A DNA stretch of 64,000 nt from Fusibacter sp963666805 (GCA_963666805.2 CAXXWR010000006.1:558001-622000), one strand, 5' to 3'. Positions 34,267-43,448 are shown, counted from the first letter of the stretch. Numbers and translations: made by a program. Notes: generated by a model not told the origin, from the letters alone.

Positions 34267-35295
34267 TTACCATCTGTTTTTAGCATGTTCACAGAAGGCT
34301 AGAAAATTGTGAATTTCAATTTTTTCCCCATCATCGAGGCGAATATAGCCGTTATAGTAACCAAAGAGTTGATGACAGTACATTTGAATAGGACCTATAT
34401 GGGTATCGGCAACTTTATCGTAAACCGGTGTCATTTCCATAACAAATTGATCGTTCTCGTCAGAAAAAGACCATGGACTCATGTAGTCATTGAGATTGAC
34501 TTGGGCATGTATACTAGAGAGCTTAATGGCCTTTCCATCCCAAAAGATCATGTTTTCATCGGCATTTTCAAGATTTCCGAATCCCCAACCGATATTAAAT
34601 CCAAAGTGATGACCGTTAACATAGCCTGCCCCATTTCCCCAAAACCACTCTTGTGAAAAAGGCCAAACGCCTCTTCCCCAATCGAGGACGCCGGTAGTTT
34701 GATGATCTACTTCAAGATGTCTTTCACCAAAATGAATATGACCGTGTCCACCGAAATAGTGGGCTTTACAGTTGAGATAAAAGCATTTGTCTTTATGAAA
34801 AGGTGTTGCGATAACCATTTTTTCATCTTGTTTTAAGTCATTGAGCCACACATCAATAGAAACGTTCCCTATGCTAGGGTCTTTTGCTTTGAGAAAGAGA
34901 TGACGTCCCTCCTCAGTAACTTCAAAGGCCATTTCAAAGTCTTTTCCGCTAACGGTAGTTACACTAGGTTCTTCTGGACTCAGAGGTAACTGAATGCGGT
35001 TCATGGGAAAGAGTTTCATTCTTGAAAAAGTATGGATTTCTTTGGTGACGACATTAAAGAGTTCGGCTGAAAATTCTCCAACATAGGCAATATTGCCGAT
35101 TGTCATTTTAAGAATATAGTCTCCCAAATTTAACTGATAGAAATCCCATTCTTTGATTCTAAGATGATGGGCTTGAATATGGTCTTTGTTGTAAAGATAA
35201 ACCATTTTTTTAGCATAACCAGGTGTCTGAATCATCCCCTTTTCATTTAAAAGAGGCGTTATTTCCGTGATTTGAATTTGCTCTTTTGCTTGCAA
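34267..35295 (-). CDS. DUF2804 family protein
   Basis: The 342-residue cytoplasmic-looking protein has DUF2804 features: L-D-W-G-R-G-V-W-P, W-F-W-G-N-G-A-G and G-H-H-F-G-F-N-I-G-W-G-F-G. The function of the family is unknown. I chose the TTG at 35295, which has AAAGGTGAT upstream. A GTG at 35325 would place the ribosome site inside the gene. Confidence 0.82.
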   Translation of the reverse strand: MQAKEQIQITEITPLLNEKGMIQTPGYAKKMVYLYNKDHIQAHHLRIKEWDFYQLNLGDYILKMTIGNIAYVGEFSAELFNVVTKEIHTFSRMKLFPMNRIQLPLSPEEPSVTTVSGKDFEMAFEVTEEGRHLFLKAKDPSIGNVSIDVWLNDLKQDEKMVIATPFHKDKCFYLNCKAHYFGGHGHIHFGERHLEVDHQTTGVLDWGRGVWPFSQEWFWGNGAGYVNGHHFGFNIGWGFGNLENADENMIFWDGKAIKLSSIHAQVNLNDYMSPWSFSDENDQFVMEMTPVYDKVADTHIGPIQMYCHQLFGYYNGYIRLDDGEKIEIHNFLAFCEHAKNRW

Positions 35296-35502
35296 TTGAT
35301 CACCTTTCCTTCCTGTTGAGTGCACCTATAAAAAACATAGCAAAAAGCAGACAACCTGTCAATTTTTTATGCCATAAGAAAGACGTAAGGGCAAACTTCT
35401 TAATGAAAAAAGGAGAGGAGAGATGATTGAAAGCGAAAGACAAGGGTATTTATATATGTAGGCATAATTATAGAGAGACAGATTTTGTTCACAAATTGTT
35501 AA

Positions 35503-35517
35503 TGATAATTATTATCA
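35503..35517 (+). promoter_or_regulatory. Fur box (7-1-7)
   Basis: TGATAAT-T-ATTATCA is a perfect match to the Bacillus-type 7-1-7 Fur core. It ends seven bases before the -35 of the rrf2 promoter. Confidence 0.7.
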
Positions 35518-35524
35518 ATTAGCA

Positions 35525-35553
35525 TTGACATTGTTTGTATTTGTAACTATAAT
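35525..35553 (+). promoter_or_regulatory. consensus sigma-A promoter of the rrf2-FMN reductase operon, with overlapping inverted repeat
   Basis: TTGACA (35525-35530) and TATAAT (35548-35553) are 17 bases apart, a full-consensus promoter. An inverted repeat TATTTGT / ACAAATA (35538-35564) straddles the -10, a probable site for the Rrf2 repressor. Confidence 0.8.
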
Positions 35554-35577
35554 GGTAACAAATAGAGGTGATCACAC

Positions 35578-36009
35578 ATGTATTCAACAAAATTTTCAGT
35601 CAGTGTTCATATCCTTAGCTTAATTGCACTAAACGAAGGCAAACCTATAACGTCAGATTACATTGCCAGTAGTATTAATACTAATCCAGCACTTGTAAGA
35701 CGGCTGATGAGTTTACTTAAAAAAGCAGGTCTGATTGAAACACAGACTAAGATAGGTGCAAAAGGACTAGCGAGACCGTGCTATGACATATCCATGAGAG
35801 ACATTTTCAGAGCGGTAGAAGCTGATGCCGATGGACCGATATTTGCTATCCATGAAGAGACCAATAAGGCGTGTCCAGTGGGAGCCAGAATCGGAAAGGT
35901 GATAGGACATGTTAATCAACAAGTGAAGGAACAGTTTGACAGTGAACTCGATTCTATTTATTTAACAGATATTTTAGAGGGTTTAGATGACCCCGATGAT
36001 CAAACATAA
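35578..36009 (+). CDS. Rrf2-family transcriptional regulator (YwnA-like)
   Basis: The 143-residue protein has an N-terminal winged HTH with T-S-D-Y-I-A-S-S-I-N-T-N-P-A-L-V-R-R, the Rrf2 recognition pattern. It lacks the three-cysteine cluster of IscR/NsrR (only two scattered cysteines), so it is unlikely to hold an Fe-S cluster. It precedes an FMN reductase by 32 bases, the same pairing as ywnA/ywnB-like loci. The promoter carries a Fur box and an inverted repeat over the -10. Confidence 0.88.
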   Translation: MYSTKFSVSVHILSLIALNEGKPITSDYIASSINTNPALVRRLMSLLKKAGLIETQTKIGAKGLARPCYDISMRDIFRAVEADADGPIFAIHEETNKACPVGARIGKVIGHVNQQVKEQFDSELDSIYLTDILEGLDDPDDQT

Positions 36010-36041
36010 ATAATTTAAAAAGACAAATAGGAGGTTTTATT

Positions 36042-36584
36042 ATGAAAAAAGTAGGTATTGTCGTAGGGAGTATTAGAAAAGGTGCAACTAGCCAAGCCGT
36101 TGGAAATTATATCGCAGCTAACCCAGTAGAGGGTTTTGAATTTAAATTTTTACAAATTGATAATTTACCACTCTATAATCAAGATTATGATGACAATTCT
36201 CCAGCAGAATATACAGCATTTAGAAATGAAGTGAAATCACTTGATGCAGTTATCTTTATTACACCAGAACATAACCGTTCATTCCCAGCTGCACTTAAAA
36301 ATGCACTCGATGTTGCATCGAGACCTTGGGGTGAAAATGTATGGGATGGTAAACCAGCAGGCGTTATCAGTACTTCTATTGGTGGCATTTCAGGATTTGG
36401 TGCATACCATCATTTAAAACAAGTTCTTGGATTCTTGAATCTTTATGTCTTACCACAACCTGAAGCTTATATTGGTAACATTATGGAGTCACTTGATGAA
36501 AATGGTGAAGTAAACTCTGATAGTTTAAAAGAATTTTTAGATAACTTTAAAGCAACATTTATTGAGTGGACTAAGAAATTTTAG
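36042..36584 (+). CDS. NAD(P)H-dependent FMN reductase family protein
   Basis: The 180-residue protein has a flavodoxin fold with G-S-I-R-K-G-A-T-S (FMN phosphate loop) and F-I-T-P-E-H-N-R-S-F-P, the family pattern of the azoreductase/quinone reductase type. It lies in one operon with the Rrf2 regulator and is probably repressed by it. The Fur box suggests a link to iron, perhaps ferric or quinone reduction; that is inference. Confidence 0.88.
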   Translation: MKKVGIVVGSIRKGATSQAVGNYIAANPVEGFEFKFLQIDNLPLYNQDYDDNSPAEYTAFRNEVKSLDAVIFITPEHNRSFPAALKNALDVASRPWGENVWDGKPAGVISTSIGGISGFGAYHHLKQVLGFLNLYVLPQPEAYIGNIMESLDENGEVNSDSLKEFLDNFKATFIEWTKKF

Positions 36585-36701
36585 TAACCTTGTATGAATC
36601 TGATCGGCTGACTTTTTCTTTGCTATTGACCCAGAGGTCAGTTTATGATAACTTATTATAGAACTCAATAAAAAAACAAATGAGAATGGTAGTAATAATA
36701 C

Positions 36702-36752
36702 GACAGCGCGTCCTATTATAACGAAAGTTATAATAGGCGAGCTGTCTTTTTT
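36702..36752 (+). terminator. strong terminator after the rrf2 operon
   Basis: There are two stacked stems, GACAGC / GCTGTC and CCTATTATAAC / GTTATAATAGG, with a GAAA tetraloop and six T. It stands 118 bases after the reductase and 25 before the next ATG, so it could also attenuate the DUF2798 gene. Confidence 0.8.
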
Positions 36753-36776
36753 ATTGCCTAAAACAGGAGGGAAAAA

Positions 36777-37241
36777 ATGCCTACAAACAAAAAAGAAAGT
36801 TTAATTTTTACAACAATGATGTGCGCCGTGATGGTTCTGGTAATGACTTTTTACAACCATCTGCGTTTATTTGGGATGAATGAAGGGTTTATTGTAAACA
36901 GTTTAATTTCATTTCCATTAGCCTATGTGGTGGCTTTTGCACTGGATTGGTTCCTGGTAGGTCCCCTCGCTAAAAAAGTAGCATTCAAAATGATTACACC
37001 AGAGGACAGTGACCTTATGAAGGCGATCAAGATTTCTTCATGTATGATTGTCGGTATGGTCTTTTTTATGTCTCTATTTGGAGCTTTAATGGGGGTTGGA
37101 TTATCACCAGAGCTGCCAATAGCATGGCTCATCAATCTCCCTCTCAATTTTATCGTTGCTTTACCGCTTCAACTTATTATTGTAGGGCCACTGGTGCGCT
37201 TAGCCTTTTCAAAAGTTGTGAAGAGAGCAGAAGTAGAATAG
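36777..37241 (+). CDS. DUF2798 family membrane protein
   Basis: The 154-residue protein has four membrane helices in two similar halves, each with an F/L-P-L-x-F/Y-V-V-A-F/L pattern followed by L-V/I-V-G-P-L. This internal duplication is typical of DUF2798 proteins of unknown role. AGGAGGG precedes the ATG. Confidence 0.8.
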   Translation: MPTNKKESLIFTTMMCAVMVLVMTFYNHLRLFGMNEGFIVNSLISFPLAYVVAFALDWFLVGPLAKKVAFKMITPEDSDLMKAIKISSCMIVGMVFFMSLFGALMGVGLSPELPIAWLINLPLNFIVALPLQLIIVGPLVRLAFSKVVKRAEVE

Positions 37242-37376
37242 GGGAGAAGTGTTTTTTAGCCCTTTAGAGATAATATTATGAATAATCAGTAAACAATAGA
37301 GACAATCATATAGCCAATACAGGTGTTTATACATTATAATAAAAGGCATATTGATAAATAAATTTAGAAGGTGAAA

Positions 37377-38885
37377 TTGAGGTGTCTCGTGTTTAAATTT
37401 TTAAATAAATACAAGTATTTTCTGATTATTCCACTTTTCATAGTGATTGCTATCTTAATGGTGCTTAATTTTAAAATGACCCATAGGATGATTCAAGATA
37501 AGTACAATCAAATTAATCATATGGTTGAAGATAGCGTTATGAATGCCTTTGTTGATATTGATCGGATTTATATGGGGAAAGAAGATGAAATTAATAATAA
37601 GATGAAAGACTATTCAGACCAACTTTTAGCCTATTATGATAAAACCCCTGACATCAATCAATGGGACCTAGACGCTTTAAAGGCATCATTTGCTGATTAC
37701 GAAATATACGTGATTGATGACCAATTAAAGGTAGTAGCGTCGAGTCTAAAAGCAGATGTTGGTCTGGACTTCAACCAGTATCCGAGTTTTGCTTCACTGC
37801 TTCAAAATCGCTTTGACTCGGATTCTTTTTTTGTAGGCGACCTGCAAGTGAGCATTAATACAGGGACCTTTCAAAAATACAGCTATATTCCGTCTCCAGA
37901 CCACCGCTATATTTTTGAATTGAGCATTGATGTCGATCGATTTTTAGAAGAAAGTAAACAACTCAATGCGTCGGAGGAATCACTCAGCTTAAAAGAGCGG
38001 TATCCATCGGTATCCAATATTACTCTTTATAAATACTCTGAAGACAATAAGCAGACAGTCCGTATTATTCCCAATCATCCACTCCAAGCGGTGAATGATC
38101 CTCAGATAAAAGAAAGTGTCGAAAGGGCTTTGCTTTTAGGAGAGAAACAAAGTTATAAAGTCTATGAAGACCATCAATACAGTAGACAGACCTATATGCC
38201 TATTATTTTGGGAGAAGATTCAGTTTTTTGGAATAACATGGTTGTTTGTGTCACTTATGATTTAAAGCCAATGTATCTTGAGGAACAAAGAGCCAAAGAG
38301 ATGCTGATGATTAATTTGATGGCATTAATGATTATTTTGGCGACTTTCTTTATAAGTTTGAGTTTTTTAATTAAGCGATTGGAATCTTTAGCGTTTAAGG
38401 ACAGCTTGACAGGTTTAATGAATCGTGTCGCTTTTGAGGAAAAAATTAAAAAGTATTATGTTAAACACCGGAGTATGACAAGTCCTTTATTTATGATGTT
38501 TATTGATATTAATAAGTTTAAATTCATTAACGATACTTATGGTCATCAAATGGGAGATGATGTTATTAAAGCAGTGGCAGGCATTTTAGAAATCAATTTT
38601 GCTGATAAAGGTTGTGTAGCCCGATTGGGCGGTGATGAATTTGTAATTGCCATCACTCAAATTGAGTCTATTGAAGCACTCGCCCAGCAGGTTGAAAACA
38701 TGATTAATCTTTTTAGTGACCCCCTCACCCTTAATGGTGAATCAGTTGATATCAGTTTAAGTGTGGGAATTGCTCAACAGGAGGATACCAGTCTTGATAT
38801 TGAAGCGTTGATTCAAAGGGCAGATATGGCCATGTATCAATCTAAAAAGAGGGAAATGCCCTATGTGATTGATGGCGGTAATTGA
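37377..38885 (+). CDS. membrane diguanylate cyclase (GGDEF) with extracytoplasmic sensor
   Basis: The protein has about 502 residues. A membrane helix (about 12-32) leads to a long extracytoplasmic Cache-like region (33-300), then a second helix (about 305-327) and a GGDEF domain (335-495). The domain carries D-S-L-T-G-L-M-N-R and an intact A-R-L-G-G-D-E-F, so c-di-GMP synthesis is expected. The R-x-x-D inhibitory site before GGDEF is absent, so product feedback is unlikely. The best ribosome site (AGAAGGTGA) points to TTG 37377; GTG 37389 is an alternative. Confidence 0.88.
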   Translation: MRCLVFKFLNKYKYFLIIPLFIVIAILMVLNFKMTHRMIQDKYNQINHMVEDSVMNAFVDIDRIYMGKEDEINNKMKDYSDQLLAYYDKTPDINQWDLDALKASFADYEIYVIDDQLKVVASSLKADVGLDFNQYPSFASLLQNRFDSDSFFVGDLQVSINTGTFQKYSYIPSPDHRYIFELSIDVDRFLEESKQLNASEESLSLKERYPSVSNITLYKYSEDNKQTVRIIPNHPLQAVNDPQIKESVERALLLGEKQSYKVYEDHQYSRQTYMPIILGEDSVFWNNMVVCVTYDLKPMYLEEQRAKEMLMINLMALMIILATFFISLSFLIKRLESLAFKDSLTGLMNRVAFEEKIKKYYVKHRSMTSPLFMMFIDINKFKFINDTYGHQMGDDVIKAVAGILEINFADKGCVARLGGDEFVIAITQIESIEALAQQVENMINLFSDPLTLNGESVDISLSVGIAQQEDTSLDIEALIQRADMAMYQSKKREMPYVIDGGN

Positions 38886-38917
38886 CTGAAGCAAGTTCAA
38901 AGGTGTCATTTATAGCT

Positions 38918-39568
38918 TTATGATAAGAGATTTAATAGAATTAAGGTAGAAGAAAAGACATTTGCAATACCGTGAATAAGCCAACTGGGTAGAATAGATC
39001 CATTGGCTTTTTTTTCATTGATAAAGCCCATAAAAAATCCAATTGAACCTGTAAAAAGGATGACGAGCAATGCCTTGTAGATACCCATTGATGATATCAA
39101 TAAAAGACCATGGAGTGTCCCAAATAGAAGGGCTTGAAAAAAGTTGGCTTTAAAGAAGTCCAAATGAGTGAGTAAGCGTTTAAGAATAAAACCTCTGAAA
39201 AGGATTTCTTCGGATAGGCCGGTTTGTATAAAGGCATAAAGTAAAACGACAGGAATACCCGCTAGTCCAAGACCTTGAAAAGGACTGTTAGCAAGATTTT
39301 CTACGCCTACCATTTTGAGCATACCAATTGAAATACCGGCAAAAATTAGACTCACTACCAAGATGAGCGGCCAAACTCGAGACGACTGTGAGTGCCAAGT
39401 TTTAATGCCTAACCAACTTAAAAAGGATACCTTTTGAGATGGATGAGATTGAGACGATTTAGATTTTGTGTGTAACTGGCTTATAAACCACACAATAAAA
39501 GGAATAAGGGTTGCCAAAATCACTTGGATGAGGCTGTTAATCAGTTGGGCGAAGAATAAATTTGTCAT
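38918..39568 (-). CDS. CPBP-family intramembrane glutamic endopeptidase
   Basis: The 216-residue membrane protein has the CAAX-protease/bacteriocin-processing motifs: E-E-I-L-F-R-G, a later F-G-T-L-H-G and H-G-I-A-N. These glutamates and histidines form the active site of CPBP proteases. The ATG at 39568 has AGGAGG upstream; a longer frame would run into the gene before. It is last in a minus-strand operon with a small membrane protein and an XRE regulator. The role may be prenyl-protein or peptide processing, or immunity; the substrate is unknown. Confidence 0.87.
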   Translation of the reverse strand: MTNLFFAQLINSLIQVILATLIPFIVWFISQLHTKSKSSQSHPSQKVSFLSWLGIKTWHSQSSRVWPLILVVSLIFAGISIGMLKMVGVENLANSPFQGLGLAGIPVVLLYAFIQTGLSEEILFRGFILKRLLTHLDFFKANFFQALLFGTLHGLLLISSMGIYKALLVILFTGSIGFFMGFINEKKANGSILPSWLIHGIANVFSSTLILLNLLS

Positions 39569-39581
39569 TGCTGTAGACCTC

Positions 39582-39908
39582 CTACATAGAGTGTGAAATA
39601 AGAGTTGAAAAAAGAACAATGGTTCCTATGGCTAAGAAAATGAGTGATACGTAAGCCTTTTTTTTTCGAGTATTGATTGTTTTTGATTCGGTAGCAGTCA
39701 TTTTAACTGGATATTTTTGACGTCTTAACAAATAGAAGATAAGACCACTGCCATTCGTAGCCCCCATCGAAAAAATTCCCCAAAACTTTTGGTGAGGGAT
39801 ACCTCTGCAATTTGCATCAAGGATGACTATTTTATAAAGTTGGTAGGCCATTGAAAAAGCACCTAAAGCAGTGATAAAAAGACTGAGAAAAAAATACCAT
39901 GTATACAT
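39582..39908 (-). CDS. small hypothetical membrane protein
   Basis: The 108-residue protein has an N-terminal helix (about 5-25), a middle hydrophobic stretch and a C-terminal helix (about 85-103). I do not recognise a family. It lies between the XRE regulator and the CPBP protease on the same strand, 13 bases before the protease start. Confidence 0.65.
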   Translation of the reverse strand: MYTWYFFLSLFITALGAFSMAYQLYKIVILDANCRGIPHQKFWGIFSMGATNGSGLIFYLLRRQKYPVKMTATESKTINTRKKKAYVSLIFLAIGTIVLFSTLISHSM

Positions 39909-39948
39909 AAATGCCTCCTTTTAGGTCATTGAATAAGTGTCATTTATC

Positions 39949-40356
39949 TTAAAGTTTCTTCATAATCTGAAAAAATAGAAGTGACGTTGTCATTACACCG
40001 ATGATAACAAAAGCAATCATCAAGGCTTGATTTTCATTAATAAGTTGGTTCAAGAATAACATCATCAGTAAAAGTATAATATTGAGACTAATCGCTATGA
40101 ATAACTTTTGATTACTTTTGACGGTATTGGTAGATTGATCTAAATAATTGAGTATTTCTTCATCGTCTTTAAGCAAGACGTCTAAACTGACATTGTAAAG
40201 TTCACTGAGCTGAACAATACTTAAAATATCGGGATAAGACTTTTCATTTTCCCAGTTAGAGATTGTTTGCCGAGAGACGTGTATAATCGTGGCAACTTTT
40301 TCTTGAGTCAGTGATGTATTGAGTCGTGCTTGTCTGAGTTTTGATCCAATTTCCAT
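39949..40356 (-). CDS. XRE-family regulator with membrane tail
   Basis: The 135-residue protein has an HTH at 5-60 (L-T-Q-E-K-V-A-T-I-I-H-V-S-R-Q-T-I-S-N-W) and two C-terminal hydrophobic helices. The ATG at 40356 follows AGAAGGAGGG exactly; an upstream in-frame ATG would add 17 unrelated residues. It is first in the operon with the small membrane protein and the CPBP protease. The inverted repeat at 40437 is a likely operator. Confidence 0.87.
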   Translation of the reverse strand: MEIGSKLRQARLNTSLTQEKVATIIHVSRQTISNWENEKSYPDILSIVQLSELYNVSLDVLLKDDEEILNYLDQSTNTVKSNQKLFIAISLNIILLLMMLFLNQLINENQALMIAFVIIGVMTTSLLFFQIMKKL

Positions 40357-40436
40357 AGTGACCCTCCTTCTGAATTTATTGTCCCATAATTGACTAAAAG
40401 TGTCCATCGAAAGTCATTGACATGTGATTAATTAGG

Positions 40437-40454
40437 TGTCAAAAACTTTTGACA
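40437..40454. promoter_or_regulatory. inverted repeat between XRE operon and encapsulin operon
   Basis: TGTCAAAA-AC-TTTTGACA is a perfect 8-2-8 repeat, about 80 bases upstream of the XRE start. It is a good candidate XRE operator. A separate TTGTTAACAA palindrome (40566-40575) lies nearer the ferritin gene. Confidence 0.5.
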
Positions 40455-40663
40455 TGACTGGAAATACTGGGTTCTACCTATAGAATCAGTGTGTCGTTAA
40501 ACAGCTGGTCTAATGTGTAATAAGATTGAGAAAAAATAGGGAGGCATCTAAAAAGATTAAATAATTTGTTAACAATCTTCAATTTGGGTTTTATCATGAT
40601 TAGATGACCAACGCAGGGGTAAGTTATAGTAATAGAATCAATATTATAAGGAGGCTACCATTA

Positions 40664-41014
40664 ATGAAAGATTATCATGAACCTATTGAAGTATTAAGCG
40701 AAGAAACGAAAAACATGACACGTGCACTCAACAGTCTAAAAGAGGAAGTAGAAGCGGTTGACTGGTACAATCAAAGAGTGGACGCTACAGAAGATCCAGA
40801 ATTAAAAGCCATTATGGCTCATAATAGAGATGAAGAAATTGAACATGCTTGTATGGCACTGGAATGGCTTCGTCGTAATATGGACGGTTGGGATGAGCAG
40901 TTAAAAACCTATCTTTTTTCAGAGGGATCCCTATTAGAGGTTGAAGAAGCCGCTGAATCGGAAGAAGGAACTGCATCACATTCTGGTGATTTAGAAATTG
41001 GTAGCTTAAAATAG
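40664..41014 (+). CDS. encapsulated ferritin-like protein (encapsulin cargo)
   Basis: The 116-residue helical protein has the EncFtn ferroxidase features: E27-E28-x-E30, D-W-Y-N-Q-R, and E58-I-E-H61 (E-x2-H). It ends in a flexible acidic linker and a cargo-loading peptide G-D-L-E-I-G-S-L-K, which docks on the encapsulin interior. The ATG at 40664 has AAGGAGG upstream. It is 36 bases before the encapsulin gene. Likely role: oxidation and storage of iron inside the shell. Confidence 0.92.
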   Translation: MKDYHEPIEVLSEETKNMTRALNSLKEEVEAVDWYNQRVDATEDPELKAIMAHNRDEEIEHACMALEWLRRNMDGWDEQLKTYLFSEGSLLEVEEAAESEEGTASHSGDLEIGSLK

Positions 41015-41050
41015 AATCTCGTAAAAGTTAATCGGATAAGGAGGAAACAC

Positions 41051-41845
41051 ATGGATATTTTAAAAAGAAATTTAGCACCGATTTCAGATGCTGCATGGCA
41101 AGAAATTGATAATAGAGCAAAAGATGTTTTAAAGGCAACCTTAACAGCGCGAAAAGTGGTTAGTGTCAACGGACCTAAAGGTTGGGACTATACTGTGATT
41201 TCCGAAGGAAGATTAGAGGTTGGCGAAGAGTCAAGTGAGGGTGTTAGAACAGGTGTTTATAAAGTTAAACCTTTAGTAGAAGCACGAAAAGCCTTTGAAC
41301 TCAATAAATGGGAACTTGATAATTTGTCTAGAGGTGCTAAAGATTTAGATCTTGATGCCCTTGAAGATGCGGTAAAAAGCTTGGCACTTTTTGAAGAAGA
41401 AGCCATTTATAATGGCTTTTCTCAAGCAGATATCATAGGTCTTAAAGCTTATGCAAAAGAAGCTAGAAGTTTGGGAGAGGGAAGTGAAGAAATTCTTGAA
41501 AGTCTCTCAGAAGCTATATTGAAATTGAAAGAAGTATACGCTGAGAAGCCTTATACCTTAATCGTTGGAAAGGGTGTTTTTAAAAAATTAAACAAACTCT
41601 ACAATGGTGCTCTACTGCTTGATGTGGTAAAAGAACTCATTGGTGGTGATGTTATTTATTCAGAAGCAATTGAAGGTGCTTTTTTACTACCTTTCAACCA
41701 TGAAGATATTGAACTCACAGTGGGTCAAGACTTTTCAATTGGTTATGAATCTCATGACTCGAAGACAGTCAAATTCTTTATTACAGAGTCATTTACTTTC
41801 AGAGTGTTAGATGAAAAACTTATTATTTATTTTGAAAATAAATAA
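41051..41845 (+). CDS. family 1 encapsulin shell protein
   Basis: The 264-residue HK97-fold protein starts M-D-I-L-K-R-N-L-A-P-I-S-D-A-A-W, the typical N-terminal arm of encapsulins, and ends with F-R-V-L-D-E-K-L-I-I-Y-F. It assembles into a protein nanocompartment. The upstream ferritin-like cargo with a C-terminal loading peptide identifies it as an iron-storage type. AAGGAGG precedes the ATG. Confidence 0.95.
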   Translation: MDILKRNLAPISDAAWQEIDNRAKDVLKATLTARKVVSVNGPKGWDYTVISEGRLEVGEESSEGVRTGVYKVKPLVEARKAFELNKWELDNLSRGAKDLDLDALEDAVKSLALFEEEAIYNGFSQADIIGLKAYAKEARSLGEGSEEILESLSEAILKLKEVYAEKPYTLIVGKGVFKKLNKLYNGALLLDVVKELIGGDVIYSEAIEGAFLLPFNHEDIELTVGQDFSIGYESHDSKTVKFFITESFTFRVLDEKLIIYFENK

Positions 41846-41895
41846 TAGAAGATGAGTATTAGAAGGATTATAAGAAACTTTTTAAGATAAAAAAT

Positions 41896-41948
41896 AAAAA
41901 CCGGCAGGATTGATTTGTTTTTAACTTCAATCTATGCCGGTTTTTTTG
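41896..41948. terminator. bidirectional terminator between encapsulin and NhaC-family genes
   Basis: AAAACCGGCA pairs with TGCCGGTTTT, with an inner stem GATTGA / TCAATC, and A and T runs lie on the two sides. Confidence 0.85.
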
Positions 41949-41969
41949 TAGAGGTATGCTTAAAATAGA

Positions 41970-43448
41970 CTATTTTTTGCCTACGAATCTAACGAATAAA
42001 TAGAGACAAACGATAGCTATCCCAATAGATATAAAGGGATTAAAGCCTAGTCCTGCAGGAATAAATCCAATGACAAGTGAAGCAATGCCTACGGTAAGGG
42101 CATAAGGAATCTGGGTGCGAACATGGGCAATGTGGTCACAACCACTTGCCATAGAAGACATAATGGTCGTATCTGAAATAGGAGACATGTGATCGCCCAT
42201 CACAGCGCCGGTTAAGACGGCACCCACCGCTGGAATGACGAATTCAGGTCCACCCGCTAAATAGCTGACATTAATAGCGATCGGCATTACAATCGCATTG
42301 GTTCCCCATGAAGTGCCTGTTGAAAAGGCAATAATAGCAGGAACGATAAAAAGAACCGCTGGAATTAAGAACGTCGGCAAATGGTTACCAATAATTTGAA
42401 CGAGGAGGTCTGCTGTCCCTAGTGTTGTATTAATAGAACCAAGAGTCCATGCTAAGACAAGAATCAGTATAGGCACAATCATAGATTTTGAACCTTCAAC
42501 AAAGGCATCAGAAATTTCATTGATCTTGAGGCTTTTGCTAAAGAAGGCAAATAGCCAAGCGATAATAACGCCACCAAAGGCTGCCCAAAGTAGAACGACA
42601 CTTGCATCGGCATCAGAAAAGGCTACTTGTAAACCCTTGCCTTCAAAGCCACCACCATTTTGGTAAAGACCAAGGACTGTAATGATAATAACAGAAACAA
42701 TGGGAATAACAGCATAATACCATTTGCCATTTTTGGCGTCGAGTGAGGTGTTTTCTTCACGATCTTCTCTAGCTTGTGCTTCAAGTTCGGCTTTTCTCAT
42801 TGGTCCAAAATCTCGACCAGAAAAAATAATAATGAGGCCAAAGGCAAGGGCTAAAATACTGTAAAATCGATAGGGGATACTTTGCAAGAAAATGCTGTAA
42901 GCCCCTTGATGAATTCCAAGTTTACCGATGCCTTCTTGGATGAGACCAAGTTCCATCCCCACCCAAGTTGAGATGAGAGCCATTGATGAAACGGGTGCTG
43001 CAGTTGAATCAACCATATAGGCGAGTTTTTCTCTAGAAATTTTCAGACGGTCTGTAATGCCCTTCATGGCGTTTCCTACAATCAGGGAGTTGGCGTAGTC
43101 GTCAAAGAAGATGGCGATGCCAAGTAACCATGTTGTGAATAGGGCTGATCGTGTTGAAACGGCACGTTTAACAAGGGCTTTAGCTAGGGCTTGGGTGCCG
43201 CCACTTTTGTCGATAATACCAATTAAACCACCGATAAGGATGCAAAATACAATGACAGAGGCATTCCAATCGTCGGCAATAGAGCCAATCAAGTAATGGT
43301 TTAACAGTTCTGTAAAGCCTAAAATAGGACTACCAGTAATGATAACAGCTCCCACATAGACAGCGATCAATAGAGATAAAAGCACCTCCCTTGTGACAAG
43401 TGCAAGAACAATTGCAATAAAAGGGGGTAATAAGACGAGTAGGTTCAT
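41970..43448 (-). CDS. NhaC-family transporter, predicted lysine transporter (LysW type)
   Basis: The 492-residue protein has about twelve membrane helices and NhaC-superfamily motifs such as F-F-D-D-Y-A-N, A-F-S-T-G-T-S-W-G-T and G-D-H-M-S-P-I-S-D-T-T. Family members were named Na+/H+ antiporters. A lysine riboswitch with terminator lies directly upstream on the same strand (43520-43785). NhaC-like genes under lysine riboswitches have been predicted to be lysine importers, and that is my call here. Confidence 0.85.
   Translation of the reverse strand: MNLLVLLPPFIAIVLALVTREVLLSLLIAVYVGAVIITGSPILGFTELLNHYLIGSIADDWNASVIVFCILIGGLIGIIDKSGGTQALAKALVKRAVSTRSALFTTWLLGIAIFFDDYANSLIVGNAMKGITDRLKISREKLAYMVDSTAAPVSSMALISTWVGMELGLIQEGIGKLGIHQGAYSIFLQSIPYRFYSILALAFGLIIIFSGRDFGPMRKAELEAQAREDREENTSLDAKNGKWYYAVIPIVSVIIITVLGLYQNGGGFEGKGLQVAFSDADASVVLLWAAFGGVIIAWLFAFFSKSLKINEISDAFVEGSKSMIVPILILVLAWTLGSINTTLGTADLLVQIIGNHLPTFLIPAVLFIVPAIIAFSTGTSWGTNAIVMPIAINVSYLAGGPEFVIPAVGAVLTGAVMGDHMSPISDTTIMSSMASGCDHIAHVRTQIPYALTVGIASLVIGFIPAGLGFNPFISIGIAIVCLYLFVRFVGKK

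Noticed and set aside
34309..34656. 115-codon frame on the plus strand
   Set aside because: It is antisense to DUF2804, whose family motifs are clear.
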